A DNA stretch of 64,000 bases from Bacillota bacterium (GCA_016282255.1 JAEEKE010000131.1:1-64000); one strand, 5' to 3'. Counted from the stretch's first letter, positions 39,457 to 50,102 are shown. A program made the numbers and translations. The notes: generated by a model not told the origin, from the letters alone.

Positions 39457-40122
39457 ATGAAGGATTTCAGCGTATTCGATATCATAGGACCCAGAATGGT
39501 CGGGCCGTCAAGCTCGCATACCGCCGGCGCGGTAAGGATCGGCAGCGTCGCGCACAGGCTTATAAGCGGCGAACATATCAAGCAGGCCGATATAATCCTT
39601 TACGGCTCTTTCGCCGAAACGGGTTACGGTCACGGCACCGACAGGGCCGTGCTGGCAGGTATCCTCGGGATCGAGCCCGACGACCCGCGCGTGCGCTATT
39701 CCTTCCTGCTTGCGAAAAGCGAAGGCATCGAATTCAGCGTCTGTAGAAGCGAGGAGGATACGAATCATCCCAATACCGCAAGGATCAAAGTCGTTTCCGA
39801 AAGCGGCCGGAGCTTCTCTCTGCTCGGCGCATCGGTCGGCGGAGGCAATATAGAGATACAGGAGATCAATGGGATGCAGGTATCGTTTACCGGCGATTAT
39901 CCCACGCTGATCATGTTCTATAAGGACGCGCCCGGCGCCATATCGTCCGTTACGGCGATACTTGCCGAAGAACAAATAAACGTTGCGTTCATGAAAGTGT
40001 TCAGAAACGCTAAGCGCATGGACGCATGCATGGTCATTGAGACCGACGCGCCGATCCCCGATGAAACGGTCGCCAGGATCAGGAGCCGCGTAGGCAGCAC
40101 GAAGGAGATCTGCACGCTATGA
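39457..40122 (+). CDS. sdaAB: L-serine dehydratase, beta subunit
   Basis: MKDFSVFDIIGPRMVGPSSSHTAGAVRIG; C-terminal ACT domain. Alternative upstream ATG at 39427. Confidence 0.95.
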   Translation: MKDFSVFDIIGPRMVGPSSSHTAGAVRIGSVAHRLISGEHIKQADIILYGSFAETGYGHGTDRAVLAGILGIEPDDPRVRYSFLLAKSEGIEFSVCRSEEDTNHPNTARIKVVSESGRSFSLLGASVGGGNIEIQEINGMQVSFTGDYPTLIMFYKDAPGAISSVTAILAEEQINVAFMKVFRNAKRMDACMVIETDAPIPDETVARIRSRVGSTKEICTL

Positions 40123-40994
40123 GTTACGCATTCACAACGGGAGAGGAGCTTATCGCGCTCTGCGAAAATGAAAAGCTGACCATCGCCGAGGTCATGATCC
40201 GGCATGAGATGGAGACCAGCGAGAGGGACAGGAACGATCTTGTCAACGAAATGTTCCTCAACCTTATGACGATGCAGGAATCCATCAAGATCGGCTTTGA
40301 AGAGGATCAGGAAACGATGACCGGGCTTGCGGGGAACAATGCCGAAAAGCTGCTCGCCTATGCCGATAAGGCCAATATGGGCCCCGCGATGGCCAGGATC
40401 TGCGCCGCTGCGATCGCGGTCGCAGAGGTCAACGCTTCAATGGGAAAGATCGTCGCTGCGCCGACAGCGGGTTCGAGCGGAGTCATTCCCGCAGTGCTCG
40501 TTATGTGCTGCGAGAAACACGGTTTTACCGACAGGGACCTTGTAAACGGCCTGTTCACAGCCGGCGCCGTCGGCGTCATAATCGCGAGGAACGCAAGCAT
40601 CTCCGGCGCGGAAGGCGGCTGTCAGGCCGAGATCGGCACCGCATCCGCAATGGCCGCCGCTGCTTTGACCGAGATGTGCGGCGCATCCCCGCGCGCGGCG
40701 CTCTCCGCCGCCGCTATGGCGCTCAAAAACATTCTCGGCCTCGTTTGCGATCCGGTCGCCGGACTTGTGGAATGCCCGTGCATCAAACGCAACGCTATGG
40801 GCGCCGCCAACGCAGTGCTTTGCTCGGATATGGCGCTTGCCGGAGTTGAGAGCATAATCCCATTCGACGAAGTAGTTTCCGCTATGCGCAGCGTCGGCAG
40901 AATGATGAACGTAGATCTGCGCGAGACCGCTAAGGGCGGCCTTGCCGTCACTCCCACTGCGCTTGAAATAGCAAAGCGCATTCACGTTGAGTGA
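40119..40994 (+). CDS. sdaAA: L-serine dehydratase, alpha subunit
   Basis: APTAGSSGVIPAVLV...GAEGGCQAEIG...NALGLVCDPVAGLVECPCIKRN-like [4Fe-4S] cysteines; ATGA overlap with sdaAB. Confidence 0.96.
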   Translation: MSYAFTTGEELIALCENEKLTIAEVMIRHEMETSERDRNDLVNEMFLNLMTMQESIKIGFEEDQETMTGLAGNNAEKLLAYADKANMGPAMARICAAAIAVAEVNASMGKIVAAPTAGSSGVIPAVLVMCCEKHGFTDRDLVNGLFTAGAVGVIIARNASISGAEGGCQAEIGTASAMAAAALTEMCGASPRAALSAAAMALKNILGLVCDPVAGLVECPCIKRNAMGAANAVLCSDMALAGVESIIPFDEVVSAMRSVGRMMNVDLRETAKGGLAVTPTALEIAKRIHVE

Positions 40995-41020
40995 AAAGTA
41001 AAAAGCAAACCTGCTGAGAT

Positions 41021-41842
41021 TTGGAAAACAAAGAGATAAAACGGAATAAACTGCTGAAGATACTGATCCAGGCGATATTGATCATCACCGTTGTGGTGCT
41101 CGTTTATATCGCCGTAGAGAGCGTTCTTCCCGGTATCATTCCCGCCGTAGTAAACGGCACCAAGGAGGACGTGCAGGCCTATCTCGAGCGTTTTCACGAC
41201 TTTCATGGCTATGCAGTCTGCTTTGTGCTCCAGTTCATTCAGATCATAACGATCTTTCTGCCCAGCATCCCTATACAGATCTCGGCGGGTATCGTTTTCG
41301 GCGTAATAAAGGGCTTCCTCGTCTGCTTTCTCGGATACGTGGCGGCTAACGCCGTCGTCTTCTTTGCAGTCAGAAAGCTGGGCGCGAGTCTTGAAAAATG
41401 GCTGCCTTCTCCAAAGCGCAAGAACGAAAAGCAGGAGAAGCGCCGCAACGCAATTCTGGCGTCGGACCACCCTGCCTTTATGGTATTTCTTGCGACCACC
41501 TTCCCGATACTTCCCAACGGTCTTATTCCTTACATCGCCGCAAAGACGAGGGTGAGATTCATCCCGTATATGCTCGCTTCAAGCATCGGTTCGATACCCA
41601 CGATCCTCACGCTCTGCTCGGTCGGCCGCCGTATCGTGCGCGGCGATTTCCTTTCCGCGGCCCTTATCACCCTGCCGCTGCTCGCGTTCTTCCTTATAAT
41701 GTTCTGGCAGCAGAAGAATATCACGAAACTGTACAGCAGCATTGCAAACAGGATCAGCGCCGGAAAAGAAGAAAAACACAAACCGCATGAAGAGGAGCCT
41801 AGCGAGAGCGGGGGAGTGCCTGAAGAAACACAGACGGAATAA
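41021..41842 (+). CDS. TVP38/TMEM64 (VTT-domain) family membrane protein
   Basis: LQFIQIITIFLPSIPIQISAGIVFGVIKGFLVCFLGYVAANAVVFFAVRKLG. Confidence 0.85.
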   Translation: MENKEIKRNKLLKILIQAILIITVVVLVYIAVESVLPGIIPAVVNGTKEDVQAYLERFHDFHGYAVCFVLQFIQIITIFLPSIPIQISAGIVFGVIKGFLVCFLGYVAANAVVFFAVRKLGASLEKWLPSPKRKNEKQEKRRNAILASDHPAFMVFLATTFPILPNGLIPYIAAKTRVRFIPYMLASSIGSIPTILTLCSVGRRIVRGDFLSAALITLPLLAFFLIMFWQQKNITKLYSSIANRISAGKEEKHKPHEEEPSESGGVPEETQTE

Positions 41843-41849
41843 AACAACA

Positions 41850-41885
41850 GAAGCTGCGGCGTCTGCCGCAGCTTCGTCTTTTTGT
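41850..41885. terminator. Terminator between convergent genes
   Basis: GAAGCTGCGGC-GTCT-GCCGCAGCTTC followed by GTCTTTTTG. Confidence 0.85.
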
Positions 41886-41890
41886 TCAGC

Positions 41891-42871
41891 TTATAAATGC
41901 GCTCTAAGATTTTCGGTATTGACCGCTTTGACCGAGGCTCTTCTCGGATCCATGATCCTCGAGAGGAACCTTTCTCCATACCTGTCCTGAATGGGAAGCG
42001 GCTTGTTTTCGATCTTCAATGTATCGTCGCCTATCAGATCGAGATTGCTCGCAAAGAGCGTCGGCTTGTTCTTCTCCTGCCTTTCGTTGAGGATCGACAG
42101 CAGCGTTTCAACGGTTATGTTCCTTATCATAGGTTCGGTACCGAGGTCGTCGATTATCAAAAGATCGGGAAGCAGAAAGTCGGGTTTATCCTCCGGTTCG
42201 CTCCTTAGGCTGTCCACGGTCATCTGTATCAGGCGGGAGGCGTTGAGCTTGAGTACCGAATAGCCGCGTTCGAGCACGCGTACGCCGATGCAGTTGAGCA
42301 AGAAAGTCTTGCCGACTCCGGTCTCGCCGTAATAGAGCATATCGGGCTTTTCGACGTTCGGAAAACGCTCCGCGTATTCGACCGCATCGGTAAACAGCTT
42401 CTTCATGCGCCTTCTGTTCTTCTCGTCGCGCTGCAGGTCGATATCGAACCGTTCAAAACACTGTGCGCGGTTCAGTCCCGAATCTTCAAACGCGATTTCG
42501 AACGCAAGATTGGTGACACAGTGACAGAGCTCGCCGTTTATCCGCCCCGTATCGCGGCAGTCGGCGCAGATGTATTTCGGCTCAAGGTAATCCTCGGGGT
42601 ATCCGTTCTCTATCAGCAGGCGCTTTATCCTTGCATTCTTTTCTTCCAAAGCGCTCATTGCCGCTGTATCGGAGAAAGCGGCTTCACCGCGGATCATCAT
42701 CTTTCCGAGATCGAATGCGATGTCGTTCGTTTCGGTCAACAGCGTTTCAATTTCGGGCACGGCGGCGCCGACCTCTTCTCGGCGCTGCTTTTTCAGGCGC
42801 GCGATGCGCAGCCTGCGGTCCGCAAGCTCGTTTTTCAATGCCGTAACAAACGCGGCCGACTTAATCCTCAT
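41891..42871 (-). CDS. DnaC/DnaI-like helicase-loader AAA+ ATPase
   Basis: CADCRDTGRINGELCHC zinc motif; YYGETGVGKTFLLNCIG Walker A; LLIIDDLGTEP Walker B. Confidence 0.92.
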   Translation of the reverse strand: MRIKSAAFVTALKNELADRRLRIARLKKQRREEVGAAVPEIETLLTETNDIAFDLGKMMIRGEAAFSDTAAMSALEEKNARIKRLLIENGYPEDYLEPKYICADCRDTGRINGELCHCVTNLAFEIAFEDSGLNRAQCFERFDIDLQRDEKNRRRMKKLFTDAVEYAERFPNVEKPDMLYYGETGVGKTFLLNCIGVRVLERGYSVLKLNASRLIQMTVDSLRSEPEDKPDFLLPDLLIIDDLGTEPMIRNITVETLLSILNERQEKNKPTLFASNLDLIGDDTLKIENKPLPIQDRYGERFLSRIMDPRRASVKAVNTENLRAHL

Positions 42872-44078
42872 CGTCATCCTCCCCGAAATCAACGCCTATG
42901 CGCTTAAGATCTTCCTTCGTGTATTTCCTTTGCTTATACCGGAGCGCTGGGTTGACGCTTTTTCCCGCGGATTCCTTTTCGTTCTTTCTGTGCTCGGCGT
43001 CTTCCTTTGCCGCGGCATATGACGCGATCCCGCGCTTATGCCAGTCCTCTATCAGCTTTTTCATCTCCGCAAAGGGCGTGCCTTTTGTTGATGAGAGCTC
43101 TGCGGCATACATGATAAGCTCGGCGTTCATGCCGTATTCCTTGAGCCAGAACTCGAATTGACGCCGATCGTTCATATTCGCATTACGTTTCATACCGGCG
43201 CGGACGAAAGCCTGCCTGGCGAGCTCGCGGATCATGTCCTGCTCCCGCATGGCTTCCTTGATGCCCTCGGAAGTGATGCTTCCTCGCTCATGATAGCCCG
43301 AGAGCACGGCGTCAAGGAATTTGAAATTGGGTCTGTCAACGGCGACCATCTCTCCCAACGCGATGTCGATCGCTTCGTCAGTGAAGCCCCAACCCTTTGT
43401 CCACTTCTCGTATAGAGCGATCTCATCGTCGGTCGGTCTTCTTGAGATATGCCAGCGCTTCAGTATCGAGGCGGCGCCGCCCGAGATAAGCTTCTCGTTT
43501 TCAAAGCTGCGGATAACGTCGCCGTGCGAAAGGATCGAATCGGCGGCAAGCCGCTTCGCGACGGAATCCATATAGTTGATGTGAACGCGCGCGCCCTTGA
43601 TCGCGATGCAGTGGGCAACGATCTCGGCAGCGGCGTCCTCATCGAAATGATAGACTTCTATCCAATCGTAGATGCGCCGCAGTTCCGCGCCGGAGAGGTT
43701 CCTTGTCCCCAGCACCGCGCGAAGCTTTTCAACAAGCGAGGCATATCTTTTCTCGTTTGCGGCGGAGGGGATGACGTTTGCCGGGGAAGGTATGCTTAAG
43801 TAGCGGACGGCGATATTGCCGTTCTCTCCCCTGTCGATATGAACGAGGCCGGCTTTCTCCCAATAGAAATAGGCTTCATCCACGTCCTCCTGCGTAAGCG
43901 AAAGCGCGGACGCTATATCATCCGCATCGCCGCCGCTCCTTGAGAGCAGCATAAGGCCGAAAAGATAAACTTTAACTGCATGCTCGGGAGCCTCGGGCAT
44001 GTAGTTTTCGATAAAGCGATTGTCGATTATTGTTGATGTGCAGAGAGCACTGTCCTTAAGTATTGCGGTGGTCGGCAT
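42861..44078 (-). CDS. DnaD-domain replication protein
   Basis: DnaD-like repeats (FEFWLKEYGMNAELIMYAAELSSTKG...); likely start MPTTAILKD at 44078, not 44354. Confidence 0.85.
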   Translation of the reverse strand: MPTTAILKDSALCTSTIIDNRFIENYMPEAPEHAVKVYLFGLMLLSRSGGDADDIASALSLTQEDVDEAYFYWEKAGLVHIDRGENGNIAVRYLSIPSPANVIPSAANEKRYASLVEKLRAVLGTRNLSGAELRRIYDWIEVYHFDEDAAAEIVAHCIAIKGARVHINYMDSVAKRLAADSILSHGDVIRSFENEKLISGGAASILKRWHISRRPTDDEIALYEKWTKGWGFTDEAIDIALGEMVAVDRPNFKFLDAVLSGYHERGSITSEGIKEAMREQDMIRELARQAFVRAGMKRNANMNDRRQFEFWLKEYGMNAELIMYAAELSSTKGTPFAEMKKLIEDWHKRGIASYAAAKEDAEHRKNEKESAGKSVNPALRYKQRKYTKEDLKRIGVDFGEDDDED

Positions 44079-44147
44079 ATCCTGTGTTTCCTCTTTTGGG
44101 TGATTTGATTTTATCACCACAGGGAGGCTGATGTCAATTGAAAGGTA

Positions 44148-44177
44148 AATAAAAACTGCCCCGAAATATCGGAGCAG
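44148..44177 (-). terminator. Rho-independent terminator of 44203-44541 gene
   Basis: Minus strand CTGCTCCGA-TATT-TCGGGGCAG followed by TTTTTATTT. Confidence 0.75.
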
Positions 44178-44202
44178 CCGTAATGCTTTGGAATGCTTTA
44201 GT

Positions 44203-44541
44203 TTACTCCTTATCGGAGCAGCCGCAGTCGCAGTCGTCTTCGCCGCAGCAGCATCCGCCGTCTTCGAAAAGGCTCTCGACCAGCTTGATGAGCTCGGGCA
44301 TATCCTCGTCGGCGGGGGGTACGAACTCCTCGGTATCGTCCGCTTCATTGACAACGATTTTCATGATATAGAGGCCCTGCTCGTAGTCGCATTCCTCTTC
44401 GTTCTCGCAGTCGCACTGCTCGTTGGTGTCGATAAGGACGGCGTACTCATCACCGTTGTAATCAAAATACTCGATAACATCGAGCTCGAATTCGTTACCG
44501 TCGTCATCGGTAAACACAACAAAATCTCTTTCTTCTTCCAT
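44203..44541 (-). CDS. DUF1292-family acidic protein
   Basis: ERDFVVFTDDDGNEFELDVIEYFDYNGDEYAVLI...EEECDYEQGLYIMKIV. Confidence 0.85.
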   Translation of the reverse strand: MEEERDFVVFTDDDGNEFELDVIEYFDYNGDEYAVLIDTNEQCDCENEEECDYEQGLYIMKIVVNEADDTEEFVPPADEDMPELIKLVESLFEDGGCCCGEDDCDCGCSDKE

Positions 44542-44700
44542 GATGGATCTCCTTAGAATGTTCTATTCCGTACAGCTTCCGTGTACCTGTTTATTCTACT
44601 ACATCGCATTCGATATTGCAAATGCAATTTTGATTTGATTTTATCGAAACGGTCTGAATAACGCCTGAAGATTATATTCGGCGGATGCTTTAACCATATG

Positions 44701-44729
44701 TTGACAAACCGAATGCTTGCTGATACAAT
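44701..44729 (+). promoter_or_regulatory. pyr operon promoter
   Basis: TTGACA-N17-TACAAT. Confidence 0.85.
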
Positions 44730-44743
44730 ATGCATGATCTTTA

Positions 44744-44766
44744 AGGCGGTCCAGCGAGGCCGCAAA
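44744..44766 (+). promoter_or_regulatory. PyrR-binding RNA stem-loop
   Basis: GGUC-CAGCGA-GGCC; loop matches the PyrR consensus CNGNGA. Confidence 0.85.
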
Positions 44767-44832
44767 CGGTACATTGATGCCGGCAAGATGAAATGAACAC
44801 AGTAAGCGGTCTTTTGCCGCGGTTTATTCTGT

Positions 44833-44857
44833 CTTGCCGAAAGGCAAGCTTTTTTAT
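44833..44857 (+). terminator. Attenuator terminator in pyr leader
   Basis: CTTGCC-GAAA-GGCAAG followed by CTTTTTTAT, upstream of pyrC. Confidence 0.85.
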
Positions 44858-44877
44858 ACCCTGAAAGGAGAGCTGAA

Positions 44878-46134
44878 ATGAACGCCGCATTCAAACAGAA
44901 AACAGCAGCAAAGCTTAAAGCGCTCAGTTCCTCCCGTGATTTCATTTCCTCCCGTTTTTCCACGGCAGCGATCGATTCCCTGATCGAAAGAGCCGACGAT
45001 CTCGTTTTTCTTCCCGGTCTCGTTGATGTCCACGTACATCTTCGCGAGCCGGGTTTTTCTTATAAGGAGACGATAAGAACCGGCACTCTGGCGGCTGCGC
45101 ACGGCGGTTACACGGCCGTCTGCCCGATGCCGAATCTTTCTCCCGTGCCCGACAGCCTTGAAAACCTCGGTAAAGAGCTTGCGCTTATTGAGCGGGACGC
45201 CTGCATAAGGGTGCATCCTTACGGTTCCGTTACCGTCGGCGAAAAAGGCGAGCTCCTTTCCGATATGGAAGCGATGTCGCCGTTCGTAATAGGTTTTTCT
45301 GACGACGGCAGGGGAGTGCAGGCGGATGAGATCATGGAGCAGGCCATGCTGACGGCAAAGCGGCTCGGGAAGCCTATCGCCGCGCACTGCGAGGTCAATT
45401 CGCTCCTTCACGGCGGGTATATCCACGATGGCCGCTATGCTTTTGAGCACGGTCACCGCGGCATCTCTAGCGAGAGCGAATGGAGGCAGATCGAAAGGGA
45501 TATCGGATTGGTCAGGAAGACCGGCGCAAGCTACCACGTCTGCCATATCTCATGCAAGGAATCGGTGGAGCTTATCCACCGCGCTAAGGCGGAAGGGCTT
45601 GACGTCACCTGCGAGACCGCGCCTCATTATCTTGCCTTCACCGATAACGATCTTATTGAGGACGGCCGCTTTAAGATGAACCCGCCTTTAAGGTCCGAGG
45701 CTGACCGTGCGGCACTTGTTGAGGGGATAATCGACGGCACGGTCGATATGATCGCAACGGACCACGCCCCGCACTCTTTGGAAGAAAAGAGCCGCGGCCT
45801 TGAAAGAAGTGCGTTCGGGATAGTCGGGCTCGAGACCGCGTTCCCCGTGCTCTACACCAAATTTGTCAGGACCGGTTTGATCACTCTCGAACACCTCATT
45901 GAACTTATGAGCTTCAATCCCTCTTCAAGATTCGAGATAGATATCGAAGACGATTTCACGGTGTTCGACTGCTCAAAAGCCTACAGGATCGATGATTCCG
46001 AGTTCCTTTCCATGGGCAAAGCCTCGCCGTTCATCGGAATGCAGGTCTTCGGAAAATGTCTGCTCACGGTCTGCCGCGGCAGGATCGCATATACAGATCC
46101 CTCTCTCGCAGAAAACGGAGGAAACAACTGTTGA
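44878..46134 (+). CDS. pyrC: Dihydroorotase
   Basis: FLPGLVDVHVHLREPGFSYKETIRTGTLAAAHGGYTAVCPMPNLSP; ATDHAPHS. Confidence 0.96.
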   Translation: MNAAFKQKTAAKLKALSSSRDFISSRFSTAAIDSLIERADDLVFLPGLVDVHVHLREPGFSYKETIRTGTLAAAHGGYTAVCPMPNLSPVPDSLENLGKELALIERDACIRVHPYGSVTVGEKGELLSDMEAMSPFVIGFSDDGRGVQADEIMEQAMLTAKRLGKPIAAHCEVNSLLHGGYIHDGRYAFEHGHRGISSESEWRQIERDIGLVRKTGASYHVCHISCKESVELIHRAKAEGLDVTCETAPHYLAFTDNDLIEDGRFKMNPPLRSEADRAALVEGIIDGTVDMIATDHAPHSLEEKSRGLERSAFGIVGLETAFPVLYTKFVRTGLITLEHLIELMSFNPSSRFEIDIEDDFTVFDCSKAYRIDDSEFLSMGKASPFIGMQVFGKCLLTVCRGRIAYTDPSLAENGGNNC

Positions 46135-46871
46135 AACAGGGCATTTTCATAATCATAGCCAATGAGCGGATCGCCGAAAACACTTTCCGGCTCATCGTCG
46201 AGGGCGACGCCTCCGCGCATACCCGCCCGGGTCAGTTCGTCAATATCAAGCTCGACGGTTTCTTCCTTCGCCGCCCGATTTCCGTCTGTGATCATACCGC
46301 GGGCAGCTTTACTCTTATCTATAAGACCGTCGGAAGCGGCACCGAAAGGCTCTCTTTTATGCGGGCTGGCGAAACGATCGACCTCCTGACCGGTCTCGGC
46401 AACGGCTTTGACGTCGAAAAATGCGGTGCTCGGCCCCTGCTCATTGCCGGCGGCGGGGGAGTGCCTCCGATGCTCGATCTCGCAAAAGAATTGAATAAGC
46501 GCGAGATCAGACCTATCGCAGTCATCGGTTTCAACAAAGCCCCGGAAGTTTACCTTGAAGACGAGCTCTCTCGATTCTGCGAAAAGGTCTATGTAACAAC
46601 GGCCGACGGTAGTTTAGGCATAAAGGGTTTTGTGACAGACGTCGTTAAGACGCTTGACCATACCTTCTTTTACACCTGCGGCCCGAAGCCTATGTATAAA
46701 GCGCTTTCATCGGTCGTCAAAACCGAGGGTCAATACAGCTTTGAGGAGCGTATGGGCTGCGGCTTCGGCGCCTGCATGGGCTGCTCGATCTTGACGAAGA
46801 ACGGCGCGAAACGCATCTGCAAGGACGGTCCCGTATTCGGTTCCGAAGAGATCATTTGGGAGGCACTGTGA
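46131..46871 (+). CDS. pyrK: Dihydroorotate dehydrogenase electron transfer subunit
   Basis: FNR-like fold; LIAGGGGVPPM; C-terminal 2Fe-2S ERMGCGFGACMGCSIL. TTG start at 46131 overlapping the pyrC stop. Confidence 0.94.
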   Translation: MKQGIFIIIANERIAENTFRLIVEGDASAHTRPGQFVNIKLDGFFLRRPISVCDHTAGSFTLIYKTVGSGTERLSFMRAGETIDLLTGLGNGFDVEKCGARPLLIAGGGGVPPMLDLAKELNKREIRPIAVIGFNKAPEVYLEDELSRFCEKVYVTTADGSLGIKGFVTDVVKTLDHTFFYTCGPKPMYKALSSVVKTEGQYSFEERMGCGFGACMGCSILTKNGAKRICKDGPVFGSEEIIWEAL

Positions 46872-47791
46872 TGGATAACAGGCTTTCGGTCGACCTTTGC
46901 TCGCTGCATCTCGATAATCCGATCATCCCCGCGAGCGGCACCTTCGGTTACGGCTATGAGTTTGCCGAGCTGTACGATATAAACATGCTCGGTTCCTTCT
47001 CGTTTAAAGGCACCACGCTTGAGCCCCGCTTCGGAAACAGGACGCCGCGCATAGCCGAGACCCCCTCCGGCATGCTCAACTCGATCGGTCTGCAGAATCC
47101 CGGGGTACACGCCGTTATTGAAAACGAGCTGCCTAAACTCGAAAAGTACTTTCAAAAAAAAGTTATCGCAAATATCGGCGGCTTTTCCGTTGAGGAATAC
47201 GCAAGGACCGCGGAGCTGCTCGATAATTGCGAACAGGTCGGCCTGCTTGAGATAAACATCAGTTGCCCGAACGTCCACAACGGCGGAATGGCGTTCGGCA
47301 CGGACTGCGCTGCCGCCGCGGAGGTCACGCGCGCGGTCAAGGCGGTCACGACGAAGCCGGTCTTCATGAAGCTGAGCCCGAACGCTGCCGATATCGCTTC
47401 GATTGCAAGGGCGTGTGAGGAAGCCGGCGCCGACGGAATCAGCCTTATAAATACGCTTCTCGGTATGCGGATCGATCTTAAAACGAAGAAGCCTATCCTT
47501 GCGAACCGAATGGGCGGTTTTTCCGGACCGGCCATCCTGCCGGTCGCGCTGCGGATGGTGTATCAGGTATATGAGGCCGTCAGCATACCGATCATCGGCA
47601 TGGGCGGCGTCTCGTCCGCAAACGACGTTATAGAGATGATGCTTGCCGGCGCAACTGCTGTCGAGATCGGCGCGGCGAACCTCGTCGATCCCTATATCTG
47701 CCCGAAGATCATCGCCGAATTGCCGGCAGTTATGGAAAAATACGGTATCGATAGCATAAAAGATATTATTGGAGGTGCTCATATTGGGTAA
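46871..47791 (+). CDS. pyrD: Dihydroorotate dehydrogenase (class 1B catalytic subunit)
   Basis: [66 protein letters not shown]. Confidence 0.96.
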   Translation: MDNRLSVDLCSLHLDNPIIPASGTFGYGYEFAELYDINMLGSFSFKGTTLEPRFGNRTPRIAETPSGMLNSIGLQNPGVHAVIENELPKLEKYFQKKVIANIGGFSVEEYARTAELLDNCEQVGLLEINISCPNVHNGGMAFGTDCAAAAEVTRAVKAVTTKPVFMKLSPNAADIASIARACEEAGADGISLINTLLGMRIDLKTKKPILANRMGGFSGPAILPVALRMVYQVYEAVSIPIIGMGGVSSANDVIEMMLAGATAVEIGAANLVDPYICPKIIAELPAVMEKYGIDSIKDIIGGAHIG

Positions 47792-48482
47792 GGACGTTAT
47801 AGTCGCATGCGATTTTTCAAGCAAAGCCGAGGTTTTGGGTTTTCTCGACCGTTTCACCGGCGTCAAACCCTTCGTAAAGATCGGAATGGAGCTCTACTAT
47901 GCGGAAGGCCCTTCGATCGTTCGCGAGATCAAAAAAAGGGGCCACAGGATCTTTCTTGACCTCAAGCTCCATGATATCCCGAACACCGTTATGAAGGCTA
48001 TGAGAGTCCTTTCAAGGCTCGACGTCGACATGTGCAATCTGCACGCCGCAGGCACGCGTGCCATGATGGAAGCCGCTCTTCAGGGACTGACGCGCGAGGA
48101 CGGAACAAGGCCCATCCTGATAGCCGTCACGCAGCTGACTTCCACGAGCCAGGAAGCGATGACGAACGAACTTCTTATCGACAGGCCCATCGACGAGGTC
48201 GTTATGAGCTATGCGCTGAACGCAAAGCTCGCCGGTCTAGACGGCGTGGTCTGCTCGCCGCTCGAGGCGCGCAAGGTCCACGAGAACTGCGGCTCCGATT
48301 TCATAACCGTGACTCCGGGCGTGCGGTTTGCCGACGGCGAAAAGGGCGACCAGGTAAGGGTCATGACCCCCGCACAGGCGAAGGAGATAGGTTCCGACTA
48401 TATCGTTGTCGGCCGGCCGATAACGGCGAGTCCAGATCCCGTGGCGGCATACGAAAGGTGCCTTAAAGACTTTATCGGATAA
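47784..48482 (+). CDS. pyrF: Orotidine 5'-phosphate decarboxylase
   Basis: [13 protein letters not shown]...[22 protein letters not shown] start 47784 with RBS ggaggtg. Confidence 0.96.
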   Translation: MGKDVIVACDFSSKAEVLGFLDRFTGVKPFVKIGMELYYAEGPSIVREIKKRGHRIFLDLKLHDIPNTVMKAMRVLSRLDVDMCNLHAAGTRAMMEAALQGLTREDGTRPILIAVTQLTSTSQEAMTNELLIDRPIDEVVMSYALNAKLAGLDGVVCSPLEARKVHENCGSDFITVTPGVRFADGEKGDQVRVMTPAQAKEIGSDYIVVGRPITASPDPVAAYERCLKDFIG

Positions 48483-48497
48483 TAAAAGGAGGAAGAT

Positions 48498-49163
48498 ATG
48501 GAAAACAACGAAAGGATCCGATCGATCAAGGAATTGATAGCGAACGATCTGCTTTCGATCGGGGCGGTGTTCCTTCGTCCCAACGAACCGTTCACCTGGG
48601 CAAGCGGCATCAAAAGCCCTATCTACTGCGATAATCGTTTGACGCTCACAGCGCCGCAGGTCCGCACCGACGTTGAGACCTCGCTTGCCGAAACGATCCG
48701 CAGGGAATACCCCGGCGCCGAGGTCCTTATGGGAACGAGCACCGCCGGCATCGCTCATGCCGCGATAACCGCGCATATAATGGGCCTGCCGATGGGCTAC
48801 GTGCGTTCCGGAAACAAGGATCACGGCCGCCAGAACAGGATCGAGGGCAAGCTCGAGCCCGGTCAGAGGGTCGTCGTGGTAGAGGATCTTATCTCGACCG
48901 GCGGAAGCGCCATCGAGACCGTAGAGGCGCTGAGGGAAGCAGGAGCGGAGGTGCTCGGCATCGCGAGCATCTTCACCTACGGGATGCAGAAGGGTATCGA
49001 CCGCCTAAAGGCGGCAGGCGTCAGAAACGTCAGCCTTTCGGATTTCGATACGATAGTCGTCGCTGCCGCTCAGAGCGGCTATATAGAGCAAGCGGACGTT
49101 CAGAGGCTGATCGCCTTCAGGAACGATCCTTCCGACGAAAGCTGGATAAATAAAGACAAATAA
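48498..49163 (+). CDS. pyrE: Orotate phosphoribosyltransferase
   Basis: FTWASGIKSPIYCDNR; VVVVEDLISTGGSAIETVEALREAGAEV. Confidence 0.96.
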   Translation: MENNERIRSIKELIANDLLSIGAVFLRPNEPFTWASGIKSPIYCDNRLTLTAPQVRTDVETSLAETIRREYPGAEVLMGTSTAGIAHAAITAHIMGLPMGYVRSGNKDHGRQNRIEGKLEPGQRVVVVEDLISTGGSAIETVEALREAGAEVLGIASIFTYGMQKGIDRLKAAGVRNVSLSDFDTIVVAAAQSGYIEQADVQRLIAFRNDPSDESWINKDK

Positions 49164-49181
49164 CCAACAGGAGGAAATAAG

Positions 49182-50102
49182 ATGAAGAACCTGATAGACA
49201 TTCTCGACCTTACCGTTGAAGAGATCGATCAGATGATAACCGTCGCAAACGATATCATCGATCATCCCGAAAACTACCGCGAGGCATGCAAGTACAAGAC
49301 CCTTGCAACGCTTTTCTTCGAGCCTTCCACCCGTACGAGGCTCTCCTTCGAAGCCGCCATGCTCGAGCTCGGAGGTAGGGTGATCGGCTTCTCCGAAGCA
49401 AGCTCCAGCTCCGCCGCTAAAGGCGAGAGCGTTGCAGATACCATCGCCGTGGTAAGCGGCTATGCCGACATCATCGCCATGCGCCATCCCAAGGAAGGCG
49501 CCCCGATCGTCGCCCTCAGCAAGGCCACCGTGCCGATAATTAACGCGGGCGACGGCGGTCACAACCATCCCACCCAGACGCTTACCGACCTTATCACGAT
49601 CAAGCGTGAGAAAGGGCATTTCGACAATCTCACCGTCGGCCTCTGCGGCGACCTTAAGTTCGGCCGCACCGTGCATTCGCTGATCGCCGCCATGAGCCGT
49701 TATGCGGGCATCAAGTTCGTGCTCATCTCGCCTGAGGAATTAAAGGTCCCCAGCTACGTCAAGAACGCCTATATCAAGGCGAAGGGCATCCCCTATGAGC
49801 AGACCACCGCGCTCGAGAACGTGATCGACAAGCTCGACGTGCTCTATATGACGCGCGTCCAGCGTGAGCGTTTCTTCAACGAAGAGGACTACCTGCGCCT
49901 GAAGGACTGCTATGTGCTGACCCCCGAAAAGATGGCCATGGCCAAGAAGGATCTTATCGTGCTGCATCCGCTCCCGAGGGTGAACGAGATCTCCGTCGCC
50001 GTGGACAGCGACCCCCGCGCATGCTATTTCAGGCAGGCGAGATACGGCAAATTCATTCGTATGGCATTGATCATGAAACTGCTTGAGGAGGCAAACAAAT
50101 GA
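49182..50102 (+). CDS. pyrB: Aspartate carbamoyltransferase catalytic subunit
   Basis: [33 protein letters not shown]. Confidence 0.97.
   Translation: MKNLIDILDLTVEEIDQMITVANDIIDHPENYREACKYKTLATLFFEPSTRTRLSFEAAMLELGGRVIGFSEASSSSAAKGESVADTIAVVSGYADIIAMRHPKEGAPIVALSKATVPIINAGDGGHNHPTQTLTDLITIKREKGHFDNLTVGLCGDLKFGRTVHSLIAAMSRYAGIKFVLISPEELKVPSYVKNAYIKAKGIPYEQTTALENVIDKLDVLYMTRVQRERFFNEEDYLRLKDCYVLTPEKMAMAKKDLIVLHPLPRVNEISVAVDSDPRACYFRQARYGKFIRMALIMKLLEEANK

Noticed and set aside
44221-44260. Runs of CAG/GCAG-like repeats
   Set aside because: Encode Cys/Asp/Glu-rich C-terminus (CCCGEDDCDCGCSDKE) of the DUF1292 protein; not a tandem repeat locus.
44740-44860. T-box leader
   Set aside because: No T-box antiterminator sequence; the loop CAGCGA and adjacent pyr genes fit PyrR.
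46730-47866. 378-aa minus-strand ORF antisense to pyrD
   Set aside because: Shadow ORF over a conserved operon.
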